DNA of 64,000 bases from Rhodocyclaceae bacterium (GCA_013388985.1 JACAEF010000052.1:1-64000), one strand, 5' to 3'; counted from the stretch's first letter, positions 36,610-49,016 are shown. Notes: generated by a model from the sequence alone, not told the origin. Numbers and translations are program-made.

Positions 36610-37911
36610 TCAATGGCTTCCAGGCAGGAAAATCGCCCGGAAGTCATTGACGTTGGTGCGGGTCGGGCCGGTAACGATCAACTGGTCGAGGGCGGCGAAG
36701 AAGCCATAGCCGTCGTTGTCGGCGAGAAAGTCGGCGCTGGCGAGACGGCACATGGCGGCGCGTTCGTGCACGTCCGGGCCGAACCAGGCGCCGGCATTGT
36801 CTTCGGTGCCGTCGATGCCGTCGGTATCACAGGCGAGCGCCCATGCAGGCACGTCGAGCACATGCGCGAGTGCGAGCAGAAACTCGGTATTGCGGCCGCC
36901 GCGGCCGTTGCCCTTGACCGTCACCGTGGTTTCGCCGCCCGAAAGGATCACGCACGGTTTGGGTGTCGGCTCGTCGTAATGGTGAATCTGCCGCGCGATC
37001 GCCGCATGGACGTAGGCGACGTCGCGCGCCTCGCCTTCGATCGTATCGCCGAGCACCAGCGGCGCGACGCCTTGTTGACGGGCGAAGGCGGCGGCTGCCT
37101 GCAGCGCCTGCTGCGCGGTGGCGATGACACGGGTTTGGCAGTGTGCGAGCCGCGGATCGCCGGGCTTGGGCGTTTCGGCGGCGGAACTTTCGAGCCATTC
37201 GCGCACATGGCGCGGTATCCCGATTCCGTAGCGGGCGAGGACGGCGAGTGCCTCCTCGCGCGTCGTCGGATCGGCCACCGTCGGGCCGGAGGCGAGCGCG
37301 GAGGGATCGTCGCCGGGAATATCGGAAATGCCCAGCGTGACGACGCGCGCCGGCGCGCAGGCCAGTGCGAGCCGCCCACCCTTGATCGCGGAGAGGTGCT
37401 TCCTCACGCAGTTCATCTCGTGGATGTCGGCGCCGCTCTTCAGCAGCGCACGATTGATGGCCTGCTTGTCGGCGAGCGTGAGGCCGGGCGCGGGCAGGGC
37501 CAGGAGCGCCGAGCCGCCGCCCGAGATCAGGCACAACACGAGATCGTCGGCCGTCAGTCCACGGACGAGATCGAACATCCGCCGCGCCGCCCGCTGGCCG
37601 GCGGCATCGGGCACCGGATGGGCAGCCTCGAAGACCTCGATGCGCGATGTCGGCGCGCCATGGCCGTAGCGTGTCACGACCATTCCAGACAGCGGGGCGT
37701 CGGCCGGCCAGTGCGCTTCGACCGCCGCTGCCATCGCCGCTGCGGCCTTGCCCGCGCCGACGACGACCGTCTTGCCCTTGGGCGGCTTGGGCAGATGCTG
37801 GGGCACGCAGACGGAAGGGGCGACCGCGGCGAGCGCCGCATCGAAGAGATGGCGCAGAAAGATTGCCGGATTGCCGACCAATGACGCTGACGTGATTGCG
37901 GGACTCGTCAT
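36610..37911 (-). CDS. Glycerate 2-kinase, MOFRL family
   Basis: A 433-residue kinase that phosphorylates glycerate from ATP. The N-terminal DUF4147-type domain has VVVGAGKAAAAMAAAVEA near residue 51 and CLISGGGSALLALPAPG near 122; the C-terminal MOFRL domain has the LSGGETTVTVKGNGRGGRN motif near 320. It links glyoxylate and tartronate metabolism to glycolysis. I use MTSPAITSA; the 686-residue ORF is a read-through into the LysR gene's antisense. One repeat copy sits in a C-terminal loop as CRLASADF. Confidence 0.92.
   Translation of the reverse strand: MTSPAITSASLVGNPAIFLRHLFDAALAAVAPSVCVPQHLPKPPKGKTVVVGAGKAAAAMAAAVEAHWPADAPLSGMVVTRYGHGAPTSRIEVFEAAHPVPDAAGQRAARRMFDLVRGLTADDLVLCLISGGGSALLALPAPGLTLADKQAINRALLKSGADIHEMNCVRKHLSAIKGGRLALACAPARVVTLGISDIPGDDPSALASGPTVADPTTREEALAVLARYGIGIPRHVREWLESSAAETPKPGDPRLAHCQTRVIATAQQALQAAAAFARQQGVAPLVLGDTIEGEARDVAYVHAAIARQIHHYDEPTPKPCVILSGGETTVTVKGNGRGGRNTEFLLALAHVLDVPAWALACDTDGIDGTEDNAGAWFGPDVHERAAMCRLASADFLADNDGYGFFAALDQLIVTGPTRTNVNDFRAIFLPGSH
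36727..36751 (-). repeat. Dispersed 25-bp repeat, in-gene copy (glycerate kinase)
   Basis: The minus strand reads GTGCCGTCTCGCC then AGCGCCGACTTT, sense to the gene and in the hda-type frame, giving CRLASADF. Confidence 0.75.
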
Positions 37912-37998
37912 GTCCCGCAGCCTACAAGTTCTTGCTGGACAAGAAAAGACATTGGATGGCAATTGATTGTTGCAAAATTGGCAAAAAGGAGTGCCGGG

Positions 37999-38898
37999 AT
38001 GGATCGACTCAAATTGATGGAAACCTTCGTCGCAGTGAGCCAACGAGGCAGCCTGACGGCCGCGGCGAGCGCCGAGGGCGTGGCGCCGGCGGTGATCAGC
38101 CGCCGCCTGGACGCGCTGGAAGCGCATCTCGGCGTCCGGTTGATGGTGCGGACGACACGAAAGATCACGCTGACGTTCGAAGGCAATGCGTTTCTGGAGG
38201 ACTGTCAGCGCATCCTGCGGGAATTGGACGATGCGGAGGCTGCCGTCTCCCAGGGAAGCGCGCGGGTGAGCGGCTATCTGCGCGTGACGGCGCCCGCCGG
38301 CTTCGGCCGCAAGCACGTCGCACCCTTGCTGCGCGAATTCCTGCGCGCGCATGCCGAGGTTTCCGCCAGCCTCGATCTTTCGGACCGCAGCGTCGATCTC
38401 GTCGGCGAAGGGTTCGATTGTGCCGTCAGGCTCGGCGGACTGGTCGATTCGAGCCTCGTCGCGGTAAGGCTTGGCGAGATGAAGCGCGTCGTCGTCGGCA
38501 GTCCGTCGTATTTCCAGCAGCACGGCGTGCCGCGCACGCTCGATGACTTGGCCGGCCATGTCTGCCTGGCGCTGCCCACGCAGGCGGGCTGGGATTTTTC
38601 GGTCGAGGGGCGTCCCGTGCTCTTCAAGCCCGTCGGACGCTTTACCTGCAACGATGGCGCGGTGCTGCACGAATGGGCGCTGGCCGGCATGGGGCTGGCA
38701 TGGCGCTCATTGTGGGAGGTGGGCGAGGATCTGCGCTGGGGGCGACTCGTGTCGGTGCTCGACGACTATGCCGCCGCCCCGGTGGGCATCCACGCGGTGT
38801 TTCCGCAGCGCCGCCATCTGCCGCTGCGCGTGCGGCTGTTCGTCGATCTCCTGAAGGAAAACTACGGCCGGCCCGATTATTGGGACAACGCGGAATAG
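37999..38898 (+). CDS. LysR-family transcriptional regulator
   Basis: A 299-residue regulator. The N-terminal winged helix begins MDRLKLMETFVAVSQRGSLTAAA and is followed by ISRRLDALEAHLGVRLMVRTTR; the remainder is a substrate-binding-like effector domain (LRVTAPAGFGRKHVAPLL). The start has an AAGGAG ribosome site. It is divergent from the glycerate kinase gene (87-nt gap) and may control it, or the aceA/aceB palindromes, though LysR sites usually have a T-N11-A layout. Confidence 0.9.
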   Translation: MDRLKLMETFVAVSQRGSLTAAASAEGVAPAVISRRLDALEAHLGVRLMVRTTRKITLTFEGNAFLEDCQRILRELDDAEAAVSQGSARVSGYLRVTAPAGFGRKHVAPLLREFLRAHAEVSASLDLSDRSVDLVGEGFDCAVRLGGLVDSSLVAVRLGEMKRVVVGSPSYFQQHGVPRTLDDLAGHVCLALPTQAGWDFSVEGRPVLFKPVGRFTCNDGAVLHEWALAGMGLAWRSLWEVGEDLRWGRLVSVLDDYAAAPVGIHAVFPQRRHLPLRVRLFVDLLKENYGRPDYWDNAE

Positions 38899-38902
38899 CC
38901 AG

Positions 38903-38929
38903 AAAAATCGGCGCTGGCGGAGCGGCACG
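38903..38929 (-). repeat. Dispersed 25-bp repeat, intergenic (between LysR and aceA)
   Basis: The minus strand reads GTGCCGCTCCGCC then AGCGCCGATTTTTC. It is in sense direction to aceA and lies past the aceA terminator, 5 nt after the LysR stop. Confidence 0.75.
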
Positions 38930-38936
38930 CCGATGT

Positions 38937-38966
38937 AAAAAAAGCCGGCGCCCCGAGAGCGCCGGC
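38937..38966 (-). terminator. Terminator of aceA
   Basis: On the minus strand the hairpin GCCGGCGC-N7-GCGCCGGC (38944-38966) is followed by TTTTTTT. It lies 32 nt after the aceA stop. Confidence 0.9.
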
Positions 38967-38997
38967 TTCTCCGCTCCACTCCCTCTGTGCCGAGGGA

Positions 38998-40308
38998 TCA
39001 GTGAAACTGCTCCTCCTCCGTCGAACCCGTCAGCGCCTTGACGCTGGAGGATCCGCCCTGGATCACGGTGGTGACGTCGTCGAAATAGCCGGCGCCGACC
39101 TCCTGCTGGTGGGCGACGAAGGTGTAGCCCTTCTCGCGCGCGGCGAATTCGGGCTCCTGCACCATATCGACATAGTGCATCATGCCGGCGCCACGGGCGT
39201 AGGCATGCGCGAACTGGAAGGTGTTGAACCAGTTGATGTGGATGCCGGCCAGCGTGATGAACTGATACTTGTAGCCCAGCGCCGAGAGCTCGTCCTGGAA
39301 GGTGGCGATGGTCTTGTCGTCGAGATTCTTCTTCCAGTTGAACGAGGGCGAGCAGTTGTAGGCCAGGAGCTTGCCGGGGCATTCTTTCAGCACGGCCTGG
39401 GCGAACTCGCGCGCAAAGCCGAGATCGGGCGTGCCGGTCTCGCACCAGACGAGGTCGGCATAAGGCGCGTAGGAGACGCCGCGGGAAATCGCCTGCTCCA
39501 GGCCATTCCTGACGCGGTAGAAGCCTTCCTGGGTACGCTCGCCGGTCAGGAAAGGACGATCGCGTTCGTCATGGTCGGAAGTCAGCAGGTTCGCGGCCTC
39601 GGCGTCGGTGCGGGCGAGCACGATGGTCGGCACTCCCATCACGTCGGCGGCGAAGCGCGCGGCGATCAGCTTTTCGATCGCTTCCTGCGTCGGCACCAGC
39701 ACCTTGCCGCCCATGTGGCCGCACTTCTTGACGGCGGCGAGCTGATCCTCGAAATGCACGCCGGCGGCGCCGGCGGCGATCATGTTCTTCATCAGTTCGA
39801 AGGCGTTGAGCACGCCGCCGAAGCCCGCCTCGGCGTCGGCGACGATCGGCAGGAAGTAGTCGATGTAACCCTCGTCGCCGGGGCCGATGCCGCGGCTCCA
39901 CTGGATCTCGTCGGCACGCTTGAAGGTGTTGTTGATGCGGCGCACCATGGTCGGCACCGAGTCGTAGGCGTAGAGCGACTGGTCCGGATACATGGTCTCG
40001 GAGGTGTTGCCGTCGGCGGCGACCTGCCAGCCGGACAGATACACCGCTTCGAGCCCGGCCTTGGCCTGCTGCATCGCCTGGCCGGCGGTGATGGCGCCGA
40101 AGGCGTTTACATAGCCTTTTTTGGCCTCGCCGTTGATCAGGCGCCAGAGTTTTTCGGCGCCGCGGCGGGCGAGCGTGTATTCGATCTGCACGGAGCCGCG
40201 CAAGCGCACGACATCCTCGGCGGAATAGCCACGCTTGACGCCTTTCCAGCGGGGATTTTCATTCCAGTCCTTTTCCAGGGCGGCGATTTGGGTTTGGCGA
40301 TCGGTCAT
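38998..40308 (-). CDS. aceA: Isocitrate lyase
   Basis: A 436-residue enzyme that splits isocitrate to glyoxylate and succinate. The catalytic motif [13 protein letters not shown] is present near residue 195, and the segments [22 protein letters not shown] and [14 protein letters not shown] are standard. It acts with aceB at 34887. The promoter and an operator-like palindrome lie just upstream, and a terminator follows. Confidence 0.98.
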   Translation of the reverse strand: MTDRQTQIAALEKDWNENPRWKGVKRGYSAEDVVRLRGSVQIEYTLARRGAEKLWRLINGEAKKGYVNAFGAITAGQAMQQAKAGLEAVYLSGWQVAADGNTSETMYPDQSLYAYDSVPTMVRRINNTFKRADEIQWSRGIGPGDEGYIDYFLPIVADAEAGFGGVLNAFELMKNMIAAGAAGVHFEDQLAAVKKCGHMGGKVLVPTQEAIEKLIAARFAADVMGVPTIVLARTDAEAANLLTSDHDERDRPFLTGERTQEGFYRVRNGLEQAISRGVSYAPYADLVWCETGTPDLGFAREFAQAVLKECPGKLLAYNCSPSFNWKKNLDDKTIATFQDELSALGYKYQFITLAGIHINWFNTFQFAHAYARGAGMMHYVDMVQEPEFAAREKGYTFVAHQQEVGAGYFDDVTTVIQGGSSSVKALTGSTEEEQFH

Positions 40309-40356
40309 GGTCTTGTCCTCTCTCGTCAGGGTTCGGAAGGGGGTGCTGTGAGGCGG

Positions 40357-40385
40357 ACTATAGCCGTAATTTTGCGCAGCAACAA
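40357..40385 (-). promoter_or_regulatory. Sigma-70 promoter of aceA
   Basis: On the minus strand TTGTTG, a 17-nt spacer and TATAGT form a good promoter that ends 49 nt before the aceA ATG. The palindromic operator lies immediately upstream of the -35 box, a typical activator position. Confidence 0.7.
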
Positions 40386-40387
40386 GT

Positions 40388-40401
40388 ATCTTATATAAGA
40401 C
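40388..40401. promoter_or_regulatory. Palindromic operator-like site upstream of aceA
   Basis: ATCTTATATAAGAC is the exact reverse complement of the 14-mer before aceB. It ends 3 nt from the aceA -35 box. Confidence 0.75.
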
Positions 40402-40462
40402 ATATGTTAGAAAATTTTGATGCTACCCACGCGCGAGTTTATGAGCTTCTTATGGTTTGGGG

Positions 40463-40942
40463 TCAGTGGAGGGGGGAGGCGGATACGATCAGCCCGTCGG
40501 CATCGGCGTAGAGCCATTCGCCGGGACGGAATTCCACGCCGGCGAAGCAGACGGGCACGCCGCTCTCGCCGAGATTCTTCTTGACGGTCTTTTGCGGATG
40601 GGTGGCGAGGGCGAGCACGCCGAGATCCAGCGTGGCGATGACGGCCGAATCGCGGATGCAGCCCCAGACGACGATGCCCGACCAGCCGTTTTTGACGGCG
40701 AGCGCGGCGAGCTGGTCGCCCAGGAGCGCGCAACGCAGGCTGCCGCCGCCATCGATCACCAGCACGCGGCCTCCACCCGGCTCATCGAGCGTCTGGCGCA
40801 CCAGGCCGTTGTCTTCGAAGAGCTTCAGTGTGGCGATCGGGCCGTGGAAGGCGTGACGCTTGCCGAAGGAGCGAAAGATCGGCGCGGCGATGCGCACCTT
40901 GCCTTCGTGCGCATCGCATAGATCGCTGGTCGCGTAAGTCAT
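40463..40942 (-). CDS. rraA: RraA-like protein (RNase E inhibitor / HMG aldolase family)
   Basis: A 159-residue protein starting [18 protein letters not shown]. The RraA core is clear: [32 protein letters not shown] near residue 48, then the [19 protein letters not shown] segment. Relatives with this fold inhibit RNase E or cleave 4-hydroxy-4-methyl-2-oxoglutarate. It lies 4 nt after clpA on the same strand, so it is probably cotranscribed with clpS-clpA. Confidence 0.92.
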   Translation of the reverse strand: MTYATSDLCDAHEGKVRIAAPIFRSFGKRHAFHGPIATLKLFEDNGLVRQTLDEPGGGRVLVIDGGGSLRCALLGDQLAALAVKNGWSGIVVWGCIRDSAVIATLDLGVLALATHPQKTVKKNLGESGVPVCFAGVEFRPGEWLYADADGLIVSASPLH

Positions 40943-40946
40943 CGCG

Positions 40947-43229
<2,283 letters not shown>

Positions 43230-43239
43230 TGCTGTCCTT

Positions 43240-43560
43240 TCAATTCTCTTCCATCACGCAGGCCAGCGGATGCTGGTGGCGTCGGGCAAAGGCGGTGACC
43301 TGCTCGACCTTGGTGCTGGCCAAATCGCGCGGAAACACGCCGCAGACGGCGCGGCCTTGCTGATGAACCGTCAGCATCACGCGCGTCGCCTGCTCGCGAC
43401 TCATGCGAAAAAACTTTTCGAGCACGACCACGACGAAATCCATCGGCGTGTAATCATCGTTGAGCAGCACGACCTTGTACAAAGGGGGCGGCTTGACTTT
43501 CTGCTGCTCCGGTTCGAGAACGACGTTTCCATTCGACAGGGACTTCTTGCGGGTTGCCAT
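43240..43560 (-). CDS. clpS: ATP-dependent Clp protease adaptor ClpS
   Basis: A 106-residue adaptor that delivers N-degron substrates to ClpA. The core [20 protein letters not shown] starts near residue 28, with the substrate-binding Asn-Asp pair, and [16 protein letters not shown] follows. The start [12 protein letters not shown] at 43560 is chosen because the ORF track's longer frame adds unrelated sequence. It lies upstream of clpA in the standard order. Confidence 0.97.
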   Translation of the reverse strand: MATRKKSLSNGNVVLEPEQQKVKPPPLYKVVLLNDDYTPMDFVVVVLEKFFRMSREQATRVMLTVHQQGRAVCGVFPRDLASTKVEQVTAFARRHQHPLACVMEEN

Positions 43561-43905
43561 GAAATGATTGTAATGCGAATCGCGGCATGGACAAGCCGGC
43601 CGCCATCGGGGAATCAGCGAGGAAAAAGCCTGTCTGAGCCTTCCTTGGCTGGCCCCGTCGCGCATCCGCCGATGCTGTCATGCAACATAGAAAAAACTTG
43701 ACGGGGGAGGGAAACTTCAGTAAAAGGCTGCCGTGTTTGGTGCAAGCTTCGTCCCAGCATTACCGAGTCACCGTGCTTCTCCGTGCATCCGCCTCTGATT
43801 CACCGGCCTGGCTCCTTCCTGCCGTCGAGAAACTTGTAACACAAACATGTCGCCGGTGATGCACCGCTTCACCGGATATATGTCACGTTTTAGGAAAGAG
43901 GTTTT
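43561..43905 (+). promoter_or_regulatory. Long 5' region of cspA
   Basis: This 345-bp stretch has no gene. Just before cspA, CCGGTGA-N9-TCACCGG (43853-43875) forms a perfect 7-bp stem, followed by an A/T-rich segment with AGGAAAGAGG. Cold-shock genes often have long structured leaders that change fold with temperature. I see no clear promoter hexamers. Confidence 0.5.
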
Positions 43906-44109
43906 ATGGCAACGGGTACCGTCAAGTGGTTCAATGACTCCAAGGGTTTCGGCTTCATCACCCCGGACGATGGCAGCGAAGATTTGTTCGCTCACTTCTC
44001 CGCGATCAACATGCAGGGTTTCAAGACCCTGAAAGAAGGCGAGAAGGTCAGCTTCGACGTCGTCCAAGGCCCCAAGGGCAAGCAGGCTTCCAACATCCAG
44101 AAGACCTGA
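43906..44109 (+). CDS. cspA: Cold-shock protein CspA family
   Basis: A 67-residue single-domain nucleic-acid chaperone beginning [23 protein letters not shown]. Both RNA-binding motifs, KGFGFI and DLFAHFS, are intact. A purine-rich ribosome site precedes it. Its 3' end carries a dispersed repeat copy 15 nt after the stop and then a terminator, and it is convergent with icd. Confidence 0.97.
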   Translation: MATGTVKWFNDSKGFGFITPDDGSEDLFAHFSAINMQGFKTLKEGEKVSFDVVQGPKGKQASNIQKT

Positions 44110-44123
44110 TTTCGACGGTAGCT

Positions 44124-44149
44124 GTGCCGTCCTGCCAGCGCCGGTTTTT
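44124..44149 (+). repeat. Dispersed 25-bp repeat, intergenic (cspA 3' region)
   Basis: Reads GTGCCGTCCTGCC then AGCGCCGGTTTTTT, 15 nt after the cspA stop and in its sense direction. The next bases, AAGGCGCTG, pair with CAGCGCC as a perfect 7-bp stem. Confidence 0.8.
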
Positions 44150-44159
44150 TAAGGCGCTG

Positions 44160-44197
44160 ACAACAAAAAACCCGGCGATGCCGGGTTTTTTGTTGTC
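44160..44197. terminator. Bidirectional terminator between cspA and icd
   Basis: A perfect hairpin ACAACAAAAAACCCGGC with its complement around a GAT loop. The A6 and T6 tracts serve cspA in one direction and icd in the other. Confidence 0.93.
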
Positions 44198-44203
44198 TTC
44201 CCG

Positions 44204-45448
44204 CTACATGCGCTCGATCATCGCCCGGCCGAACTCGGAGCACTTCACTTCCTTCGCCCCTTCCATCAGGCGGGCGAAGTCATAGGTGACGATCTTGTCG
44301 GCGATCGCGGCTTCCATCGACTTGATGATCAGGTCGGCGGCCTCCTTCCAGCCCAGATGGCGCAGCATCATCTCGGCGGAGAGGATCAGCGAACCAGGAT
44401 TGACCTTGTCCTGACCGGCATATTTCGGCGCCGTGCCGTGGGTGGCCTCGAACACCGCATACTGGTCGGAAATGTTGGCACCCGGCGCGATGCCGATGCC
44501 GCCCACTTGCGCGGCCAGCGCGTCGGAGATGTAATCGCCGTTGAGATTGAGTGTCGCGATCACGTCGTATTCCGCCGGGCGCAGCAGGATCTGCTGCAGG
44601 AAGGCATCGGCGATCGCGTCCTTGACGACGATCTCGCGGCCGGTGTGCGGATTCTTGAAGCTGCACCACGGGCCGCCGTCGATCGGCTGGGCGCCGAACT
44701 CGTTTCGCGCCAGCGCATAGCCCCAGTCGCGGAACGCGCCCTCGGTGTATTTCATGATGTTGCCTTTGTGCACCAAGGTGATGCTCTTCCTGTCGTTGGC
44801 GATCGCGTATTTGATCGCGGCGCGCACCAGCCGGTCGGTGCCCTCGCGCGAGACCGGCTTGACGCCGATCCCCGAGGTGGCCGGGAAGCGGATCTTCTTG
44901 ACGCCCATTTCCTGTTGCAGGAACTGGATGACCTTGCGCGCCCCTTCCGATTCCGCGGGCCATTCGATGCCGGCGTAGATGTCCTCGGTGTTTTCGCGGA
45001 AGATCACCATGTCGGTCTTGGAGGGGTCCTTGAGCGGCGAGGGCACGCCCTTGAAATAGCGCACCGGGCGCACGCACTGGTAGAGATCGAGTTCCTGGCG
45101 CAGCGCGACGTTCAAGGAGCGGATGCCGCCGCCGACCGGTGTGGTCATCGGCCCCTTGATCGAAACCGCATAGGTCTTCAGCGCCTCGAAGGTTTCCTGC
45201 GGCAGCCACTGGTCCGGGCCATACAGACGGGTGGCCTTTTCGCCGGCATACACCTCGAGCCAGGCGATCTTGCGCTTGCCGCCGTAGGCCTTGGCGACGG
45301 CCGCATCGACGACGGCCCTCATCACCGGCGTGATGTCGACGCCGATGCCGTCGCCTTCGATGAACGGAATGATGGGGTTGTCCGGCGTGGGTTGTCCGGC
45401 AATGATTCTCTGCCCCTCGGCAGGAATCTGGATGTGGGATTGGCTCAT
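44204..45448 (-). CDS. icd: Isocitrate dehydrogenase, NADP-dependent
   Basis: A 414-residue TCA enzyme. The start is [13 protein letters not shown] at 45448; the longer ORF adds codons from the intergenic region. The phosphorylation site [13 protein letters not shown] (Ser near residue 115) is conserved, which fits regulation by the neighbouring AceK. Substrate and cofactor segments such as [14 protein letters not shown] are present. It is divergent from aceK with a 110-nt gap. Confidence 0.97.
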   Translation of the reverse strand: MSQSHIQIPAEGQRIIAGQPTPDNPIIPFIEGDGIGVDITPVMRAVVDAAVAKAYGGKRKIAWLEVYAGEKATRLYGPDQWLPQETFEALKTYAVSIKGPMTTPVGGGIRSLNVALRQELDLYQCVRPVRYFKGVPSPLKDPSKTDMVIFRENTEDIYAGIEWPAESEGARKVIQFLQQEMGVKKIRFPATSGIGVKPVSREGTDRLVRAAIKYAIANDRKSITLVHKGNIMKYTEGAFRDWGYALARNEFGAQPIDGGPWCSFKNPHTGREIVVKDAIADAFLQQILLRPAEYDVIATLNLNGDYISDALAAQVGGIGIAPGANISDQYAVFEATHGTAPKYAGQDKVNPGSLILSAEMMLRHLGWKEAADLIIKSMEAAIADKIVTYDFARLMEGAKEVKCSEFGRAMIERM

Positions 45449-45558
45449 GACGACTCCAGTGGCGGTTGTAACGGTTTCATTATCCACGAATGGTCGTCGG
45501 GCCGCCAGCGGGCCGGGTGTTAGAATCTTTCCACCTTCCATCGATAACCCTTTGAAAG

Positions 45559-47355
45559 ATGGGTATAACCCTGAGCCTGGCGCCGGGCGCGTCGTTTCTC
45601 GAACGGCAGGCGTTGGCGATCGCGCAGACTTTGCTGGCCGGTTTCGACAAGCACTACCGGCTGTTTCGCGAAAGTTCCGCGGCGGCGAAGGAGCGGTTCG
45701 AGGCAGGCGACTGGCCGGCGGTGCAGCAGGCGGTCAAAGAACGCATCCAGTTCTACGACGACCGGGTGGACGAGACGGTCGCGCGCCTGCACGGCGAATT
45801 CGGCCAGGATGCGCTGGATACCGACATCTGGCGGCAGGCCAAGCTCTACTACATCGGTCTGCTGACCGAGCATGGCCAGCCGGAACTGGCGGAGACCTTC
45901 TTCAATTCGGTGTTCTGCAAGATCCTGCACCGTACCTATTTCCACAACGAATTCATCTTCGTGCGGCCGGCGATTTCGACGGAATACATCGAGTCCGACC
46001 CGCCGGCCTACCGTTTCTACTATCTGCGCGAAGCCGACTGGCGCGCGGCGCTTGCCCGCATCTTGCTCGATTTCGGCTGGCGGCGCCCGTTCGCCGATCT
46101 CGCTCGCGATGTCGAATGGCTGCTGCGCGCGGTGCGCGAACGCTATCCCGAGCTGCCGCCGCGCGAGGACAATTTCCAGATCCAGGTGCTCTCCTCGGCC
46201 TTCTATCGCAACAAGGCCGCCTATGTGATCGGCAAGGTGGTCAATGGCGCGAGCGAATATCCCTTCGCGATCCCGGTGTTGCACGACGCGCAGGGCCGGC
46301 TCCATCTCGACACGATCCTGCTCGACGCGGCGAGCATCGGCCTGCTGTTTTCGCTCTCGCGCGCCTACTTCATGGTGGATATGCCGGTACCGGCGAACAC
46401 CGTGCAGTTTTTGCGCAGCCTGATGCCGGACAAGCCGCGCGCCGAGATCTATTCGATGCTCGGCCTGGGCAAGCAGGGCAAGACCTCCTTCTACCGCGGC
46501 CTGATTTCCCACCTGCACCATTCGGCCGACCAGTTCGTCATCGCGCCGGGCATTCGCGGCCTGGTGATGCTGGTGTTTACGCTGCCGTCCTACCCTTACG
46601 TCTTCAAGGTGATCAAGGACCGCTTCGGCGCCAGCAAGGAAGTCGACCACGCCACGGTCAGGCGCAAGTATCAGCTCGTCAAGCAGATCGACCGCGTCGG
46701 CCGCATGGCCGACACGCTCGAGTTTTCCCTCGTCGCGCTGCCGAAGGCGCGGCTCGCGCCCGAGCTGATCGAGGAACTGCGCCGCGAGATTCCCTCCCAG
46801 CTCGAGGAGGAGGGGGACGACCTGATCATCAAACACCTGTACATCGAGCGGCGCATGGAGCCGCTCAACCTGTATCTGGAACGGGCGCTGCAGGCCGGGC
46901 GCGACGATCTGGTCGAACAGGCGGTGATCGAATACGGCAATGCGATCCGCGAGCTGGCGATCGCCAACATCTTTCCGGGCGATCTGTTGTGGAAGAATTT
47001 CGGCGTGACCCGTTACGGCCGGGTGGTGTTCTATGATTACGACGAGATCGAATTCATGACCGACTGCAATTTCCGGCGCATTCCGCCGCCGCCCAATGAC
47101 GAAGCGGAAATGTCGGGAGAGCCCTGGTATTCGGTGGGCAAGAACGACGTATTCCCGGAGGAATTCGCCGCCTTCCTGCTCGGCGAGCCGCGCATCCGCG
47201 CCGCGTTCATGAAGCACCATGCCGACCTGCTCGACGTCGCTTTCTGGCAGCGCGCGCAGGAAGACATCCGCAGCGGAAAGATTCGCGATTTCTTTCCCTA
47301 TCCCGAAGCCCTGCGCTTTTGCCACCGTTTTGCCGAAAGGAATGAAACCGCATGA
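45559..47355 (+). CDS. aceK: Isocitrate dehydrogenase kinase/phosphatase
   Basis: A 598-residue bifunctional enzyme that phosphorylates or dephosphorylates Icd and so sets flux between the TCA cycle and the glyoxylate shunt. The kinase ATP-binding segment [17 protein letters not shown] with FKVIKDRF lies near residue 330, and the catalytic region follows ([17 protein letters not shown]). Family length matches. The gene lies outside an aceBAK operon, but its substrate gene icd is next to it. It overlaps the DUF192 gene by 4 nt. Confidence 0.97.
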   Translation: MGITLSLAPGASFLERQALAIAQTLLAGFDKHYRLFRESSAAAKERFEAGDWPAVQQAVKERIQFYDDRVDETVARLHGEFGQDALDTDIWRQAKLYYIGLLTEHGQPELAETFFNSVFCKILHRTYFHNEFIFVRPAISTEYIESDPPAYRFYYLREADWRAALARILLDFGWRRPFADLARDVEWLLRAVRERYPELPPREDNFQIQVLSSAFYRNKAAYVIGKVVNGASEYPFAIPVLHDAQGRLHLDTILLDAASIGLLFSLSRAYFMVDMPVPANTVQFLRSLMPDKPRAEIYSMLGLGKQGKTSFYRGLISHLHHSADQFVIAPGIRGLVMLVFTLPSYPYVFKVIKDRFGASKEVDHATVRRKYQLVKQIDRVGRMADTLEFSLVALPKARLAPELIEELRREIPSQLEEEGDDLIIKHLYIERRMEPLNLYLERALQAGRDDLVEQAVIEYGNAIRELAIANIFPGDLLWKNFGVTRYGRVVFYDYDEIEFMTDCNFRRIPPPPNDEAEMSGEPWYSVGKNDVFPEEFAAFLLGEPRIRAAFMKHHADLLDVAFWQRAQEDIRSGKIRDFFPYPEALRFCHRFAERNETA

Positions 47356-47786
47356 AAGCCCCTGTCCTGGCTGCCTTGCTGCTCTTGAGCGGGGCCGCCT
47401 GCGCCCAGTCGTTGCCGGTGATCGAACTGAACGCCGGCATTCACCGCATCGAGGCCGAAGTCGCCGCCAGCAACGCGCAGCGCATGCGCGGCCTGATGGA
47501 GCGCACGACGCTGCCGCCGCAGCGCGGCATGCTGTTCGTCTTCGATCAGGAGGCACGGCACTGCATGTGGATGAAGAACACCTATCTGCCCTTGTCCGTC
47601 GCCTTCCTCGATGCCACGGGCCGTATCCTCAACATCGAGGAGATGCGACCGCAGACCGAGGACAATCACTGTGCCGCGCGGCCGGCGCGCTTTGCGCTGG
47701 AAATGAACGCCGGCTGGTTCGCAAACCGCGGGATCAAGCCGGGCGACCGCATCGGCGGCATCGACCAGGCGCCGCCGGCGTTCTGA
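47352..47786 (+). CDS. DUF192 exported protein
   Basis: A 144-residue protein with a signal peptide (ACAQS cleavage). The DUF192 core is present: QRMRGLMERTTLPPQRGMLFVF near residue 42, MWMKNTYLPLSVAFLD near 72, and LEMNAGWFANRGIKPGD near 116. The role is unknown. It overlaps aceK by 4 nt, so it is translated with it. Confidence 0.9.
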   Translation: MKAPVLAALLLLSGAACAQSLPVIELNAGIHRIEAEVAASNAQRMRGLMERTTLPPQRGMLFVFDQEARHCMWMKNTYLPLSVAFLDATGRILNIEEMRPQTEDNHCAARPARFALEMNAGWFANRGIKPGDRIGGIDQAPPAF

Positions 47787-47794
47787 AGCGATCT

Positions 47795-47820
47795 GTGCCG
47801 TATCACCAGCGCCGACTTTT
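47795..47820 (+). repeat. Dispersed 25-bp repeat, intergenic (after DUF192)
   Basis: Reads GTGCCGTATCACC then AGCGCCGACTTTT, 9 nt after the DUF192 stop, in its sense direction. It lies upstream of the aminotransferase gene as well. Confidence 0.75.
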
Positions 47821-47859
47821 GCTAAGCTCGACGAACCCACTCACGACGAGGAAATCCCC

Positions 47860-48993
47860 ATGCCCGGACTGCTGCCCAACGTCGATCCCGACGGCCTGCT
47901 CGAATATTCGGTGGTCTATACCGACCGCGCGCTGAATCACATGTCGGCGAAATTCCAGGGGGCGATGCGCGACATCTCCCGCATCCTCAAGTCGGTCTAT
48001 CGCGCCGAGGCCGCCATCGTCGTGCCGGGCAGCGGCACCTTCGGCATGGAGGCCGTCGCGCGGCAGTTCGCCACCGGCAAGAAATGTCTCGTGATCCGCA
48101 ATGGCTTGTTCAGCTATCGCTGGAGCCAGATCTTCGAGATGGGCGCGATTCCTTCCGCGACCACGGTGCTGAAGGCGCGGCGGACGGCGCAGGCCCCACA
48201 ATCCCCCTTCATTCCTGCGCCGATCGGCGAGGTCGTCGCGACGATCGCGGCCGAAAAGCCCGACCTCGTGTTCGCCCCGCATGTCGAGACTTCTTCGGGC
48301 ATGCTACTGCCGGACGATTACCTGCGCGCCGTGGCGGAGGCCGTGCATGGAGAGGGCGGGATGTTCGTGCTCGACTGCGTCGCGTCGGGCGCATTGTGGG
48401 TGGACATGGCCGGACTGGGGATCGACATCCTCGTCACGGCGCCGCAAAAAGGCTGGAGCGGCCCGCCTTGCGCCGGACTCGTCTGCCTGGGAGCGACGGC
48501 GCTCTCGCGCCTCGAAGCGACGGCCAGCACCAGTTTCGCGCTCGATCTCAAGAAGTGGCTGCAGATCATGCAGGCCTATGAAAAAGGCGGTCATGCCTAT
48601 CACGCGACGCCGCCGACCGATGCGCTCGTCGCCTTGCGCGATGTGATGCGCGAGGCCGAGGAGTTCGGTTTCGGGAAATTGCGCCAGGCGCAGATCGAAC
48701 TGGGCGGCAAAGTCCGCCAGCTGCTCGCCGATGCAGGGTTCAAGAGTGTTGCCGCGCCGGGCTTCGAGGCGCCGGGCGTCGTCGTCTGCTACACCGACGA
48801 TGCCGACATCCAGTCGGGCAAGAAGTTTGCCGCGCAAGGGCTGCAGACGGCCGCGGGCGTGCCGCTGCATTGCGACGAGCCGGCCGATTTCCGCACCTTC
48901 CGCATCGGCCTGTTCGGCCTGGACAAGCTGTATGCCGTCGAGCGCACCGTCGCTACGTTCGCCACTGCGCTCGGGAAGGTTTTGGCGCACTGA
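47860..48993 (+). CDS. Class V aminotransferase (alanine/serine-glyoxylate aminotransferase-like)
   Basis: A 377-residue PLP enzyme. The N-terminal VVPGSGTFGMEAVARQF is typical; the Schiff-base lysine lies in TAPQKGWSGPP near residue 200, and the preceding Asp is in FVLDCVASGALWV. Class V members transfer amino groups to glyoxylate or act on serine/alanine. Its place near aceA, aceB and aceK makes glyoxylate-to-glycine conversion plausible, but the substrate is not proved by sequence. Confidence 0.85.
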   Translation: MPGLLPNVDPDGLLEYSVVYTDRALNHMSAKFQGAMRDISRILKSVYRAEAAIVVPGSGTFGMEAVARQFATGKKCLVIRNGLFSYRWSQIFEMGAIPSATTVLKARRTAQAPQSPFIPAPIGEVVATIAAEKPDLVFAPHVETSSGMLLPDDYLRAVAEAVHGEGGMFVLDCVASGALWVDMAGLGIDILVTAPQKGWSGPPCAGLVCLGATALSRLEATASTSFALDLKKWLQIMQAYEKGGHAYHATPPTDALVALRDVMREAEEFGFGKLRQAQIELGGKVRQLLADAGFKSVAAPGFEAPGVVVCYTDDADIQSGKKFAAQGLQTAAGVPLHCDEPADFRTFRIGLFGLDKLYAVERTVATFATALGKVLAH

Positions 48994-49016
48994 GCGTGGC
49001 GCGGGATCAGGCAGGC

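Noticed and set aside
36610-38670. 686-residue ORF for the glycerate kinase
   Set aside because: The first ~250 residues are antisense to the LysR gene and have no family likeness; the kinase starts at MTSPAITSA.
45291-47036. 581-residue ORF overlapping aceK
   Set aside because: Out-of-frame shadow of icd/aceK; Arg/Gly/Ala-rich with no domain.
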